DNA of 14,617 nucleotides, taken from NCBI GenBank assembly GCA_946887085.1, contig CAMPKG010000042.1, positions 1 to 14,617 of the forward strand. Direction: 5' to 3'. Origin of the DNA: an uncultured Sphingobacteriales bacterium (GTDB taxonomy: Bacteria > Bacteroidota > Bacteroidia > Chitinophagales > Chitinophagaceae). Position numbers and translations under genes: made by a program. How positions within the stretch are numbered: position 1 is the stretch's first letter; the number at the start of each line of letters is the position of its first letter. Shown here piece by piece: positions 6,698-13,477 of the stretch. The notes below the pieces were generated by a model, which saw only the letters and a program-made list of their open reading frames with translations, did no database searches and was not told where the DNA came from.

Positions 6698-8629
6698 ATG
6701 GATAAAAACATGATAAACATAGATGACCTTTTCAAGCAGCGGATGACTGGTGCTGAGGAGAAGGAACGTCCGGGATCCTGGCTGCAGATGAGGGAACTGC
6801 TTGACAAGGAGATGCCTGTAACGGCACCGGGTGCAGCCACGAACTGGCGCCGCATGTTTGGCTATGCGGCAGGTTTGGTATTGCTTGCTTCGGCTACTAT
6901 TGGTGGCTACCAGGCGTACACCAATTTCAGGAACGAACCCTCGAAAGATATCGTTTCGGTAAACTATAACAACCCGGAGGCCGCAAATACCGGTGCGAAC
7001 AATTCCGCCGGCCTGACCGGGAAGACAGAGAACGAGCCGAAGGAAACAACTACTTCAAATATTGGCGCAACCGGCAATAATACAATCGGGGGCACAACCG
7101 CCAATACGGCTAAAAATGTAACAATTAGTAACAATCCTACCGAAAAACCGTCTGTAACTGCAAAATCATCGAAAACTGTAACCAATAGTAACAATTCTGC
7201 AGAAAAGCCGTCGGTTGATGGAAAACCTGCTAAAACTGTAACCAATAGTAACAACGATGCCGTTGCCTCAAACGATACCAAGGCTGCGAACACGCAAAAA
7301 AATCAGCAAAAATCGACAACAATCGACAACCGTGGCAGTCTCGTGAATTCCGTTAAGAAAGGAACAATCGACAATCAAAGCAAATCACAAATTGATGATA
7401 ATTCACTGATTAACAATAAAATAAACAATACTGCTGCAAGCGTTGCTGCAAACAATGCGACAGCTAAACCCGGTGCCCCTGAGCGCAACTTTGCATCTGG
7501 CAACACCGCGGCAAATACCGGCGCCTCCAAAGGTTCAGCCCCTAAAAAACCTTCCGGCAACAATGATGCTGCCGGTAACAAAGCTGCTCAGCCTGCAAAA
7601 CCTGCTGAGATCGCTAAGAACGATAAAACGGCTAACAAGCAAATGATCGACAAGATCGAGACCAAAGAGACCTACGACCGCAAGTCAGGTACCTGGAAGC
7701 AGGATACTATCGACCAGGGTAAAGTAGAGTGGGGAACCAACGAAGAGCCTGTACTGGCAATGAAAGGTGGTGAGATCAGGTCGAAGAACAATGTGGAAGT
7801 ATTGCCTTCGGCTAACATCGAAGCTAACGGTACGGCGTCGAATGAGGCTGAGCAACTGTTGCCTTTATCCAACTTCCGCACAGGTGCTAAAAACACCAAT
7901 TACACTACCAGCAACTTCCTGGAAGAAATGGTGAAAAACACGAAGATGCAGCTGGGTGGTGTTAAGTTCTACCCTGGTGTGCTGCTGGGTGTGAACACAG
8001 CGCTGAGTGGCAAGAATGCAATGTCGGGCTTCCAGTTGGGTGTTACGGGCGCTCTTAGCCTGAACGACAAGTGGGCTATCGTGAGCGAGCTGAAATATAT
8101 GCATCGCTTCAAAGGCCAGGGCGAAAGCAACAGGAACGATTATATAACGAATCCCACACAGTCGCAAGACCAGAATGGTAATACAGTATATGTTTCTGAT
8201 TCTATGAAGCATTACTTCACCTATCCATCTGTAAGCACTTTTGAGCTGCCGATAATGTTGCGTTATTCTGTGCAGCGTTTCAACGTGCTGGTGGGTGGTA
8301 ATATGGCTTATAATCTTGGCTTTAGTCCTAACGAGGTGACCGAAAAATACACCCAAATTTCGTCTACGTATTCTAAACCGTCTAACGGCGCTATTCTGAA
8401 ACCTAGTGACTTTAGATCCAGGTTTGGTGTAGGCTACCAGATTGGCGCAGGCTACCAGTTCTCACCGGCTATTGGTTTGGATGCACGCATCAGCCAGTCG
8501 ATCTGGAACAGTGGTTCAGGAGCGGGTGTTGAGCGCGTGTCACGTGAAGTGTACCAGACACCAGCGCTGCTGATCAATTTCAACTATCGTTTTAGCAGCA
8601 ACAAATACAAGCCCTACAGGCAACAATAA
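6698..8629 (+). CDS. Envelope-spanning protein: anti-sigma-like N-terminus, one TM helix, long linker, outer-membrane beta-barrel (643 aa)
   Basis: Residues 1-50 are a short charged domain (INIDDLFKQRMTGAEEKERP, SWLQMRELLDKEM) like the cytoplasmic start of Bacteroidota anti-sigma proteins. Residues 54-71 (FGYAAGLVLLASATIGGY) form one membrane helix. Residues 78 to about 310 are low-complexity, rich in Asn, Thr, Lys, Ala and Ser, with a 20-residue tandem repeat at 139-198. Residues 310-415 are charged and more ordered (ETYDRKSGTWKQDTI). Residues 418-632 look like a barrel of about eight strands of the OmpA/PorT type (VKFYPGVLLGVNTAL, GFQLGVTGALSL, FELPIMLRYSV, FGVGYQIGAGYQF, ALLINFNYRF), ending in an aromatic last strand plus an 11-residue tail. 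There is no cleavable signal peptide: the first hydrophobic segment begins at residue 54. Inference: one chain crosses inner membrane, periplasm and outer membrane, holds the upstream sigma factor, and senses the outer membrane or barrel assembly. Barrel and TM are well supported; the anti-sigma role is inferred from position and architecture. Confidence 0.85.
   Translation: MDKNMINIDDLFKQRMTGAEEKERPGSWLQMRELLDKEMPVTAPGAATNWRRMFGYAAGLVLLASATIGGYQAYTNFRNEPSKDIVSVNYNNPEAANTGANNSAGLTGKTENEPKETTTSNIGATGNNTIGGTTANTAKNVTISNNPTEKPSVTAKSSKTVTNSNNSAEKPSVDGKPAKTVTNSNNDAVASNDTKAANTQKNQQKSTTIDNRGSLVNSVKKGTIDNQSKSQIDDNSLINNKINNTAASVAANNATAKPGAPERNFASGNTAANTGASKGSAPKKPSGNNDAAGNKAAQPAKPAEIAKNDKTANKQMIDKIETKETYDRKSGTWKQDTIDQGKVEWGTNEEPVLAMKGGEIRSKNNVEVLPSANIEANGTASNEAEQLLPLSNFRTGAKNTNYTTSNFLEEMVKNTKMQLGGVKFYPGVLLGVNTALSGKNAMSGFQLGVTGALSLNDKWAIVSELKYMHRFKGQGESNRNDYITNPTQSQDQNGNTVYVSDSMKHYFTYPSVSTFELPIMLRYSVQRFNVLVGGNMAYNLGFSPNEVTEKYTQISSTYSKPSNGAILKPSDFRSRFGVGYQIGAGYQFSPAIGLDARISQSIWNSGSGAGVERVSREVYQTPALLINFNYRFSSNKYKPYRQQ
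7112..7258 (+). repeat. 60-bp in-frame tandem repeat in the periplasmic linker
   Basis: Units begin at 7112, 7172 and 7232; the third is partial. Each encodes about 20 residues of the form TVTNSNNxAEKPSVxxKxxK. The second and third units share AAAACTGTAACCAATAGTAACAA at the DNA level apart from none or few changes, so the duplication is fairly recent. A shorter tandem, AATCGACAAC twice (7311-7330), follows in the same linker. Confidence 0.8.
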
Positions 8630-8659
8630 ACAACAATTTTTGTTGTCGGACATATTAAG

Positions 8660-8690
8660 AGGCGCGGGTTTAACCTGCGCCTTTGTTTTA
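8660..8690 (+). terminator. Rho-independent terminator of the sigma factor/barrel operon
   Basis: AGGCGCGGG (8660-8668) pairs with CCTGCGCCT (8674-8682) through a 5-nt loop, with one G-T pair, and TTTGTTTTA follows. A smaller A/U hairpin (ACAACAA at 8630-8636, TTGTTGT at 8640-8646) sits right after the stop codon. Confidence 0.8.
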
Positions 8691-8711
8691 AATACGGAAT
8701 GAGTAGTTTTA
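8682..8711 (+). promoter_or_regulatory. Candidate promoter of the VUT transporter gene
   Basis: TTTG (8682-8685) and TAGTTTTA (8704-8711) are 18 bp apart. This fits the Bacteroidota TTTG/TAnnTTTG pattern with one mismatch and slightly short spacing. It overlaps the T-run of the preceding terminator and would start transcription about 25 bp before the ATG at 8742. Confidence 0.35.
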
Positions 8712-8741
8712 CGATATCATCGTCACACACAACTATCATTT

Positions 8742-9521
8742 ATGATCCGCAACATCCTCAATGATAAGCCTACGCGGCTGTTCATCTTCATGGCTGCGTT
8801 CTTTGTGGCCAATGCCCTGATAGCCGAGTGCATTGGTGGCAAGCTATTCTCGCTGGAGCTGTTACTGGGTTTTGACCCGGTGCCGTTCTCGTTGCTGGGA
8901 GAGGAAGGATTGACCTATACGTTGACAGCAGGGGTGCTTCTATGGCCCTTGGAGTTCGTGATGACCGATATAGTGAACGAATACTATGGTCCCAAAGCAG
9001 TGCGGCGGATATCGTATATAGCAGTTATACTGATCAGCTATGCCTTCGTCATGTTCTATATGGCCATTGAAGTACCTGCAGAGCGGTCGTTCTGGATAGG
9101 CAGCCAGGCAGCTAATGGTATACCGGATATGCAGGCAGCATTCGCGGGAATATTTGGCCAGGGTATGTGGATCATTACCGGCAGCCTAATCGCCTTCCTG
9201 GTAAGCCAACTGCTGGACGTTTGGGTGTTCCACCGCATCAAGAAAGTAACCGGCGAACGGAAGGTATGGCTGCGCGCAACAGGATCTACGCTGGTATCAC
9301 AGTTCATTGACAGCTTCATTGTGCTGTTCATCGCCTTCAAAATAGGTAAGGATTGGAGCTGGCAGAGGGTATTAGCGATAAGCCTCGTGAACTACTCTTA
9401 TAAGGCATTTATGGCGCTGGTTCTGACGCCGCTCATTTACCTTATAGAGAACCGTATTAACGCCTATATGGGTAAAAGCACAGCCGCCGCAATGAAAGCG
9501 GCGGCCATGTCTAATGAGTAG
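8742..9521 (+). CDS. yhhQ: Queuosine precursor transporter, VUT/YhhQ family, 259 aa
   Basis: A polytopic inner-membrane protein with about six hydrophobic segments. Family signatures are present: FFVANALIAECIGGKLF (residues 20-36), WPLEFVMTDIVNEYYG (68-83), VSQLLDVWVFHRIKKVTG (154-171) and WLRATGSTLVSQFIDSFIVL (176-195). Known for the family (COG1738): uptake of the queuosine precursors preQ0/preQ1 used to modify tRNA wobble guanosines. Length is typical once the N-terminal leader and the Ala-rich C-terminal tail are counted. No queuosine biosynthesis gene is adjacent. The start ATG has no Shine-Dalgarno sequence, as is usual here. The gene ends 7 bp from the end of a convergent gene. Confidence 0.9.
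   Translation: MIRNILNDKPTRLFIFMAAFFVANALIAECIGGKLFSLELLLGFDPVPFSLLGEEGLTYTLTAGVLLWPLEFVMTDIVNEYYGPKAVRRISYIAVILISYAFVMFYMAIEVPAERSFWIGSQAANGIPDMQAAFAGIFGQGMWIITGSLIAFLVSQLLDVWVFHRIKKVTGERKVWLRATGSTLVSQFIDSFIVLFIAFKIGKDWSWQRVLAISLVNYSYKAFMALVLTPLIYLIENRINAYMGKSTAAAMKAAAMSNE
9483..9505 (-). terminator. GC hairpin at the end of the VUT gene, possible terminator for the leftward gene
   Basis: GCCGCCGC (9483-9490) and GCGGCGGC (9498-9505) form a perfect 8-bp stem with a 7-nt loop, inside the last codons of the transporter (Ala-rich tail). Read leftward, the hairpin is followed by TGTGCTTTTAC, a short T-run. It could therefore end transcripts of the convergent gene at 9529-10035. On the plus strand no T-run follows. 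Confidence 0.35.
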
Positions 9522-9528
9522 ATACTTA

Positions 9529-10035
9529 TTACCTCGGCAGCGGTACCGATATGTTTACCGAACGTGCCGGGTACCTTGTGGAATACCTATTGTAGTATAG
9601 CTCGGGGCGCGTTGTAAGAGGTAAGTCGCTTATCAGTTGGATACGAGCCCTTCCAAGGTCTACACTACCTAAGAAACCAGGAATAGTCGGGCTGAACAAC
9701 CATGTGTTGTTATTCCAGTACGAGTATCCTCCACGATACGGATCGTAAAAAACGCGATAATCAGGGAAGTACACATGTTGTTTGGCCCGGTAGCCATGTG
9801 CAGGTGCCCATGGAGGTGGCCCGCCTTTCGGTTTGAAGCCTGAATACTGGTCTACGCGCTGGTTGCGTACTTTAACCGTGTTGCCCTTATTTACTTTTAC
9901 GCCTTTCGACTGCTTATATACTTTAGCAGACTTGGCTTTGTTGCCCTTGCCATGACCTTTCCCTTTGCCTTGCGCTAAAGTGAAAAGAGGCATCAGGGCC
10001 ATTAGCACTATTGCTATCAAATTCCTTACGCTCAT
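9529..10035 (-). CDS. Small secreted Lys/Gly-rich protein, 168 aa, unknown function
   Basis: The first ATG, at 10035, gives MSVRNLIAIVLMALMPLFTL followed by AQ: a clear signal peptide cleaved near residue 21-22. A frame-compatible TTG two codons upstream (10041) is less likely. The mature protein opens with a very basic stretch (GKGKGHGKGNKAKSAKVYKQ and more) of about 40 residues. Then comes a Pro/Tyr/aromatic-rich core (GGPPPWAPAHGYRA, VYFPDYRVFYDPYRGGYSYW, NNNTWLF) and a hydrophobic/polar tail (GSVDLGRARIQLISDLPL). I recall similar unnamed secreted proteins in Bacteroidota, but know of no function. The basic part could bind polyanions such as surface polysaccharide or DNA; that is a guess. 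The GNAT gene lies 87 bp upstream on the same strand. Confidence 0.8.
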   Translation of the reverse strand: MSVRNLIAIVLMALMPLFTLAQGKGKGHGKGNKAKSAKVYKQSKGVKVNKGNTVKVRNQRVDQYSGFKPKGGPPPWAPAHGYRAKQHVYFPDYRVFYDPYRGGYSYWNNNTWLFSPTIPGFLGSVDLGRARIQLISDLPLTTRPELYYNRYSTRYPARSVNISVPLPR

Positions 10036-10122
10036 AGTCAAGATATTTTACCATATATAGGTACAATACCATGCCATAGCCGTCTGTAGCCTGGATAATT
10101 TAAGATAGCGTTAGACTAAAGT

Positions 10123-10701
10123 TTAGTACGACAGGTCCCAGTCGTCAACATAGCCTGCATCCGAATGCTGATCTGCGAATGAAAGATTGTCGTCGTTATA
10201 GCATTCATAATAGTTCCAGATAAAGGGCTGTCCTTTTATTTCAAACATCCTTTCTCCCAGAAAGTTGAAGCCGGTTTTGTCGAGTACATTTTCAGACCCT
10301 TCGTTACCGATAATGGTACGTGCGCATACCACATCGAGGTTCAGCTCGTCGAAGGCATAGTCGAGCAGGCTGTGAGCGATCTCCGTTGCCAGACCTTGTC
10401 CCCAATATTCCGGTAATAATGAGCAGCCTATTTCATACAACCCGACGTCTGATAAGTAATAAAATCCCGCGCGGCCCAGGAAATTGCCATGATGGTCTGA
10501 TACATGCCCGAAGCTGATGCCATGTTGGTCGTGATGACGGATATAGGCATCCAGCCGGTCTTTAGTTTGCCTGTTGTCTTCAGGCGCAAAATGAGGTGGT
10601 ATGAATTGCATGGCTTCCGCGCTGGAGAAAAGCCCGGAAAGCTGCTCCAGATCGGAGTGTACGAGTGGGCGTATCGTCGTTCTTTCTGTTTGCAGAAACA
10701 T
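10123..10701 (-). CDS. GNAT-family N-acetyltransferase (RimJ/RimL-like), 192 aa
   Basis: The N-terminal strand LQTERTTIRPLVHSDLEQL (3-21) is typical of the Acetyltransf_3/RimJ-RimL group. The acetyl-CoA binding motif A is at about 95-117 (CSLLPEYWGQGLATEIAHSL), with WGQGLAT as the Q-x-x-G-x-G/A-like loop. The later part has NEGSENVLDKTGFNFLGERM, the usual N-x-x-S-x-x-V-x-x-K-x-G-F motif. Residues 171-192 are an unusual acidic tail. The family moves an acetyl group from acetyl-CoA to an amine, often an N-terminal amino group or a small molecule; the substrate cannot be told here. It lies 41 bp downstream of the CNNM/CorC gene on the same strand and may be read through from it. Confidence 0.88.
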   Translation of the reverse strand: MFLQTERTTIRPLVHSDLEQLSGLFSSAEAMQFIPPHFAPEDNRQTKDRLDAYIRHHDQHGISFGHVSDHHGNFLGRAGFYYLSDVGLYEIGCSLLPEYWGQGLATEIAHSLLDYAFDELNLDVVCARTIIGNEGSENVLDKTGFNFLGERMFEIKGQPFIWNYYECYNDDNLSFADQHSDAGYVDDWDLSY

Positions 10702-10742
10702 AGCCCTTAGATTTTAGTACACTAATTTACGAAATTTTGTAA

Positions 10743-12056
10743 TTACAGATCTTCGTCGACGATATCTTCAGGAATTTTTAACTCCACAAGCTCAGCAGAA
10801 TTCCTGTACATTTTTATTATGGTAGCCTCGTAGCCGTTCAGCTCAAGCTTGTCGCTTTCTTTAAGGTCGCCTTCGTGATGCTCGGATATATAACCTGCCA
10901 GGGTTTCGTAGTTCCTGTCTTCTTCAAAACGGTAAGGAAGATATTTATTGATGTCCGATAGTTTGTAGTGCGCACTGATGAGGTAGGTGTTCTTACCTGT
11001 TTTTTGCACATAAGGTTTCTCGTTATCGTACTCATCCTGTATTTCTCCTACGAGCTCTTCCAGGATGTCTTCCATGCTCACGATACCCGCCACTTCGCCT
11101 ATTTCATTTGTTACAACAGCCATCTGCAGGCGTTTGCTTTGCATCTCTTTCAGCAGGTCTTTGATCTTCTTGTTCTCCGACACGAAGATCGTCTTGCGAA
11201 TAAGCGTAGCAATACCCGGCGGTGGATTAGGCGATACCATGGTTTTCATCAGGTCTTTGGTGTTGATGAGGCCTTTGATATCGTCAATAGTCCCGTCGTA
11301 AATCGGGTAGCGCGAATAGCCCTCTTTAATGGCAAAGTCAATTGCATCCTTCAGAGGTGTGCGGATCTCGATACCGGTAATATTCTTTCTCGGCGTTTGG
11401 ATATCCCATACCCGGCGGTCGTCAAAATCAAATACATTCTGGATAAGTTCCCGTTCAGTTTGCTCAATAGCGCCTCCTTCCTGGCTTTCCGAAATGATCA
11501 TCTTCAATTCCTCCTCGCTGTGTATCTCATTGCCATGCAGGGGGCGGATGCCGAACATCTTCAGAATGAGGTTGGCAAAACCATTTAGCATCCATATAAA
11601 AGGCCTGAATAAGAAATAGAAGGCCCTTAGAGGCCAGGCAATAGCAAACGTGGTCTTGGTGGGATACCGTATTGCTATCGATTTTGGGGCAAGTTCACCA
11701 AAAGTGATATGAAGGACAGTTATTAGACCGAAAGCAACAGGTAAGGCCAGCTTATGAGCCATTTCAGGAGTAAGGTCCAGGTTCATGGCGGTGAACAAGC
11801 GGATTATGAGGGCAGAGGTTACATCTTCACCAACCCAACCCAGGCCCAGGCTTGCCAGGGTAATACCCAGCTGGGTAGCTGCCAGATATGCATCCAGGTT
11901 GGCGACAATAGACCGGGCAGTGCTAGCCAGCCTTTTGTTTACATCAACTTTTACTTCTATCTGCGAGGAGCGAACCTTAACAATGGCAAATTCTGCTGCA
12001 ACAAAAAAACCGTTCAGAAATACCAGGAATAACGTTAGAAATATATCAAATGCCAT
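10743..12056 (-). CDS. CNNM/CorC-type CBS-domain membrane protein (hemolysin family), 437 aa
   Basis: Residues 1-190 form the DUF21/CNNM transmembrane domain: LFLVFLNGFFVAAEFAIVKV at the start, TQLGITLASLGLGWVGE (61-77) and ITFGELAPKSIAIRYP (117-132). A CBS pair follows at about 215-340 (SRYPIYDGTIDDIKGLINTK; MAVVTNEIGEVAGIVSMEDI then LEELVGEIQDEYD). A C-terminal CorC_HlyC domain lies at about 350-432. The family is linked to magnesium/cobalt homeostasis and ion export across the inner membrane. The old hemolysin name is not functional evidence. Bacteroidota also have a related gliding protein, GldE; nothing here ties this copy to gliding genes. Full length, with all domains intact. Confidence 0.92.
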   Translation of the reverse strand: MAFDIFLTLFLVFLNGFFVAAEFAIVKVRSSQIEVKVDVNKRLASTARSIVANLDAYLAATQLGITLASLGLGWVGEDVTSALIIRLFTAMNLDLTPEMAHKLALPVAFGLITVLHITFGELAPKSIAIRYPTKTTFAIAWPLRAFYFLFRPFIWMLNGFANLILKMFGIRPLHGNEIHSEEELKMIISESQEGGAIEQTERELIQNVFDFDDRRVWDIQTPRKNITGIEIRTPLKDAIDFAIKEGYSRYPIYDGTIDDIKGLINTKDLMKTMVSPNPPPGIATLIRKTIFVSENKKIKDLLKEMQSKRLQMAVVTNEIGEVAGIVSMEDILEELVGEIQDEYDNEKPYVQKTGKNTYLISAHYKLSDINKYLPYRFEEDRNYETLAGYISEHHEGDLKESDKLELNGYEATIIKMYRNSAELVELKIPEDIVDEDL

Positions 12057-12280
12057 AGCTCAATGAAGCAATTCCTTCAGTGCAATTTTGCCCTAAAGTT
12101 ATGCCTGAAAATTCATTTAAGTGTTTTGGGGCAAAATATCGGTATTTACCATTCATAAAATTCCACATTTCGCAGTGGCGGCTACATTATGTTTCTCAAG
12201 ATGATTGAACCCTGATATATGCCTGATAAATACCCAGCGTTTAGCGCTGTTTTACAAGTCTTATTATAAGAATTCAAGTC
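12057..12280. other. Divergent intergenic region
   Basis: This A/T-rich stretch lies between the leftward CNNM/CorC gene and the rightward module beginning near 12300. On the minus strand TAACTTTA is a one-mismatch -7 candidate for CorC, without a well-placed -33. A small hairpin CAGCG/CGCTG is near 12234-12250, and CTTATTATAAG (12260-12270) is a short palindrome. No supportable gene is seen. Confidence 0.3.
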
Positions 12281-12296
12281 TGGCACGGTTGTTTTA
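12281..12296 (+). promoter_or_regulatory. Sigma-54-like promoter (-24/-12)
   Basis: TGGCACG at 12281-12287 is a perfect -24 element. The expected -12 position, after four bases, reads TTTTA rather than TTGCA, so that half is degenerate. Transcription would begin near 12307 and run into the pseudo-receiver gene. A direct repeat CAAGTCT at 12255-12261 and 12275-12281, exactly 20 bp apart, overlaps its upstream edge. Confidence 0.4.
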
Positions 12297-12351
12297 CTAT
12301 ATAGTTCAGAAGATGAAAATTGAAAATAGGAGATAGTTAAAAAGATTGGTT

Positions 12352-12546
12352 ATGACTACGAATTATTTGATACCGTTTTTGCTGTTTATGATGAAGTACT
12401 TCTTCAACATGGAAAGGGAACTGACCCAGACGATGATCACTAAAGCTATAATAGGATTTCATGATTGCAGGGAATTTGTTTCTAATGTGGCAGTGGTTCA
12501 TGATCTGAAAGAGTTGATATCGAGTATAGCGCTTATCCATAGATGA
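12352..12546 (+). CDS. Possible small protein, 64 aa (doubtful)
   Basis: From ATG at 12352 the product starts MTTNYLIPFLLFMMKYFFNM, then ERELTQTMITKAIIGFHDCR and a mixed tail ending SSIALIHR. The N-terminus could be a membrane segment. AGGAGA at 12329-12334 is too far (about 18 bp) from this ATG to be a good ribosome site. The gene would lie 46 bp before the pseudo-receiver gene and downstream of the sigma-54-like site. No family is recognised. A second frame over 12330-12443 also looks protein-like but has no start codon. Leader RNA or decayed gene are alternatives. Confidence 0.3.
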   Translation: MTTNYLIPFLLFMMKYFFNMERELTQTMITKAIIGFHDCREFVSNVAVVHDLKELISSIALIHR

Positions 12547-12592
12547 AAACAGGCTGTATAAACAAGATTGAAAACCTCGAAAAACTTATTTT

Positions 12593-13024
12593 ATGCGTAT
12601 CCGAGTACTGATGACAGGCGATGAGCCTAAGCACCTCCGGGCCGAAGCCGAGATGCTGAAAGACAGGGGTTTTCTTGTGTACACATGCGATGAGCGAAAC
12701 ATAGATGAAGCTATCCCTGAGATAAAGCCTGATGTGGTATTTGTGAATCCTCATAATCCCGGTTTGCATAGCACTAAGGTTTACCATGAGCTTTTGGATA
12801 ATATTAAGTACGCCAGCATTCCGGTGATATACACCCTTTCCGAGGACGATGTATACCTCGTGAACCGCAAGCGCACTGCCAGCCGCGATAAACGCAACCT
12901 GATAGCTGATAACATCATTGACGGTATCAAAAGCGCCATACTGAGTGATGGCTCTTATAACGACCGGAAGCGTGTCAAGATCAGCCGCAACATACAGTTC
13001 CCCAGCTACGCCTTCAGGGCCTAG
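12593..13024 (+). CDS. Stand-alone degenerate receiver-domain (pseudo-response-regulator) protein, 143 aa
   Basis: The sequence follows the CheY-like fold: strand 1 IRVLMTGDEP (3-12), a helix HLRAEAEMLKDRGF, strand 2 LVYTCD, strand 3 KPDVVFVNPHNPG (45-57), then SIPVIYTLSEDD (75-86), and no output domain. At the phosphoacceptor site, where receivers have Asp in a VFLDxxMPG-type motif, this protein has Asn52. The first acid of the strand-1 pair is Gly9; Asp10 is kept. No canonical Lys-Pro motif is visible. It should therefore not be phosphorylated in the usual way and may act by binding a partner. A basic tail follows (NDRKRVKISRNIQ, about 123-135). The fold assignment is by pattern, so moderately sure. 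The stop interlocks with that of the convergent DoxX gene. Confidence 0.7.
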   Translation: MRIRVLMTGDEPKHLRAEAEMLKDRGFLVYTCDERNIDEAIPEIKPDVVFVNPHNPGLHSTKVYHELLDNIKYASIPVIYTLSEDDVYLVNRKRTASRDKRNLIADNIIDGIKSAILSDGSYNDRKRVKISRNIQFPSYAFRA

Positions 13025-13425
13025 CTTTTATCCACCGAATATTTGCCGGGGCCAAGTATGAACAGGCCCAGGAACACAAAGCCGAGCTCTATGGCATGAG
13101 AGGCGTCCATGAACGGATCTTTCGACAAATGCCTTGTGGCCGCTACTATCATCGTACACATCAGCAGGAAGCAGCTTGGGCGAAAGAAAAAGCCCAGCAC
13201 CAGGAACAGGCCGCCGATGCTTTCAGAGGCCGCGGCCAGAAATCCCCATATTTCAGGGTAGAACTTCACGCCGAACATCTTCATGTTATCGCCGAGCTTT
13301 GTCCACCGTTCCGGGCCGCCGAAGAGCTTGGGGTATCCGTGCATGATCATCATTGCGCCTATGCCCACGCGCATAAGTAATAGTCCTGTACTTTGGTATC
13401 TGCCTAGTTTAGCAAGTATTGCCAT
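13021..13425 (-). CDS. DoxX-family membrane protein, 134 aa
   Basis: Four hydrophobic segments (about 14-30, 58-80, 83-97, 110-125) give the usual DoxX four-helix layout. Signatures are GLLLMRVGIGAMMIMHGYPK followed by LFGG, then AAASESIGGLFLVLGFFFRP, and the end GPGKYSVD. The length is typical. DoxX proteins are inner-membrane proteins of poorly defined role, linked to quinone or thiol redox chemistry in some species. It lies 52 bp downstream of the CAP gene and is probably the last gene of that minus-strand cluster. Its stop TAG (13021-13023) overlaps that of the convergent gene. Confidence 0.88.
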   Translation of the reverse strand: MAILAKLGRYQSTGLLLMRVGIGAMMIMHGYPKLFGGPERWTKLGDNMKMFGVKFYPEIWGFLAAASESIGGLFLVLGFFFRPSCFLLMCTMIVAATRHLSKDPFMDASHAIELGFVFLGLFILGPGKYSVDKS

Positions 13426-13477
13426 TGGTTGTGTGTGCTTTGTTGTCTAAAGATAATACCTGTCTGCTTGTTGTCAA

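Noticed and set aside
7865..8356. 163-codon minus-strand frame opposite the barrel domain
   Set aside because: Antisense to a well-supported barrel-coding region, His/Thr-rich chance translation with no domain.
10968..11588. 206-codon plus-strand frame opposite the CNNM/CorC gene
   Set aside because: Antisense to a full-length gene with all family motifs; the frame mirrors that gene's codon pattern.
12063..12158. 31-codon plus-strand ORF just upstream of the CNNM/CorC gene
   Set aside because: It covers the expected promoter region of the divergent gene and has no signal, motif or ribosome site.
12337..12540. 67-codon minus-strand frame in the gap before the pseudo-receiver
   Set aside because: Tyr/His/Gln-rich chance translation with no start context; it opposes the direction of the sigma-54-like site and overlaps the plus-strand candidates.
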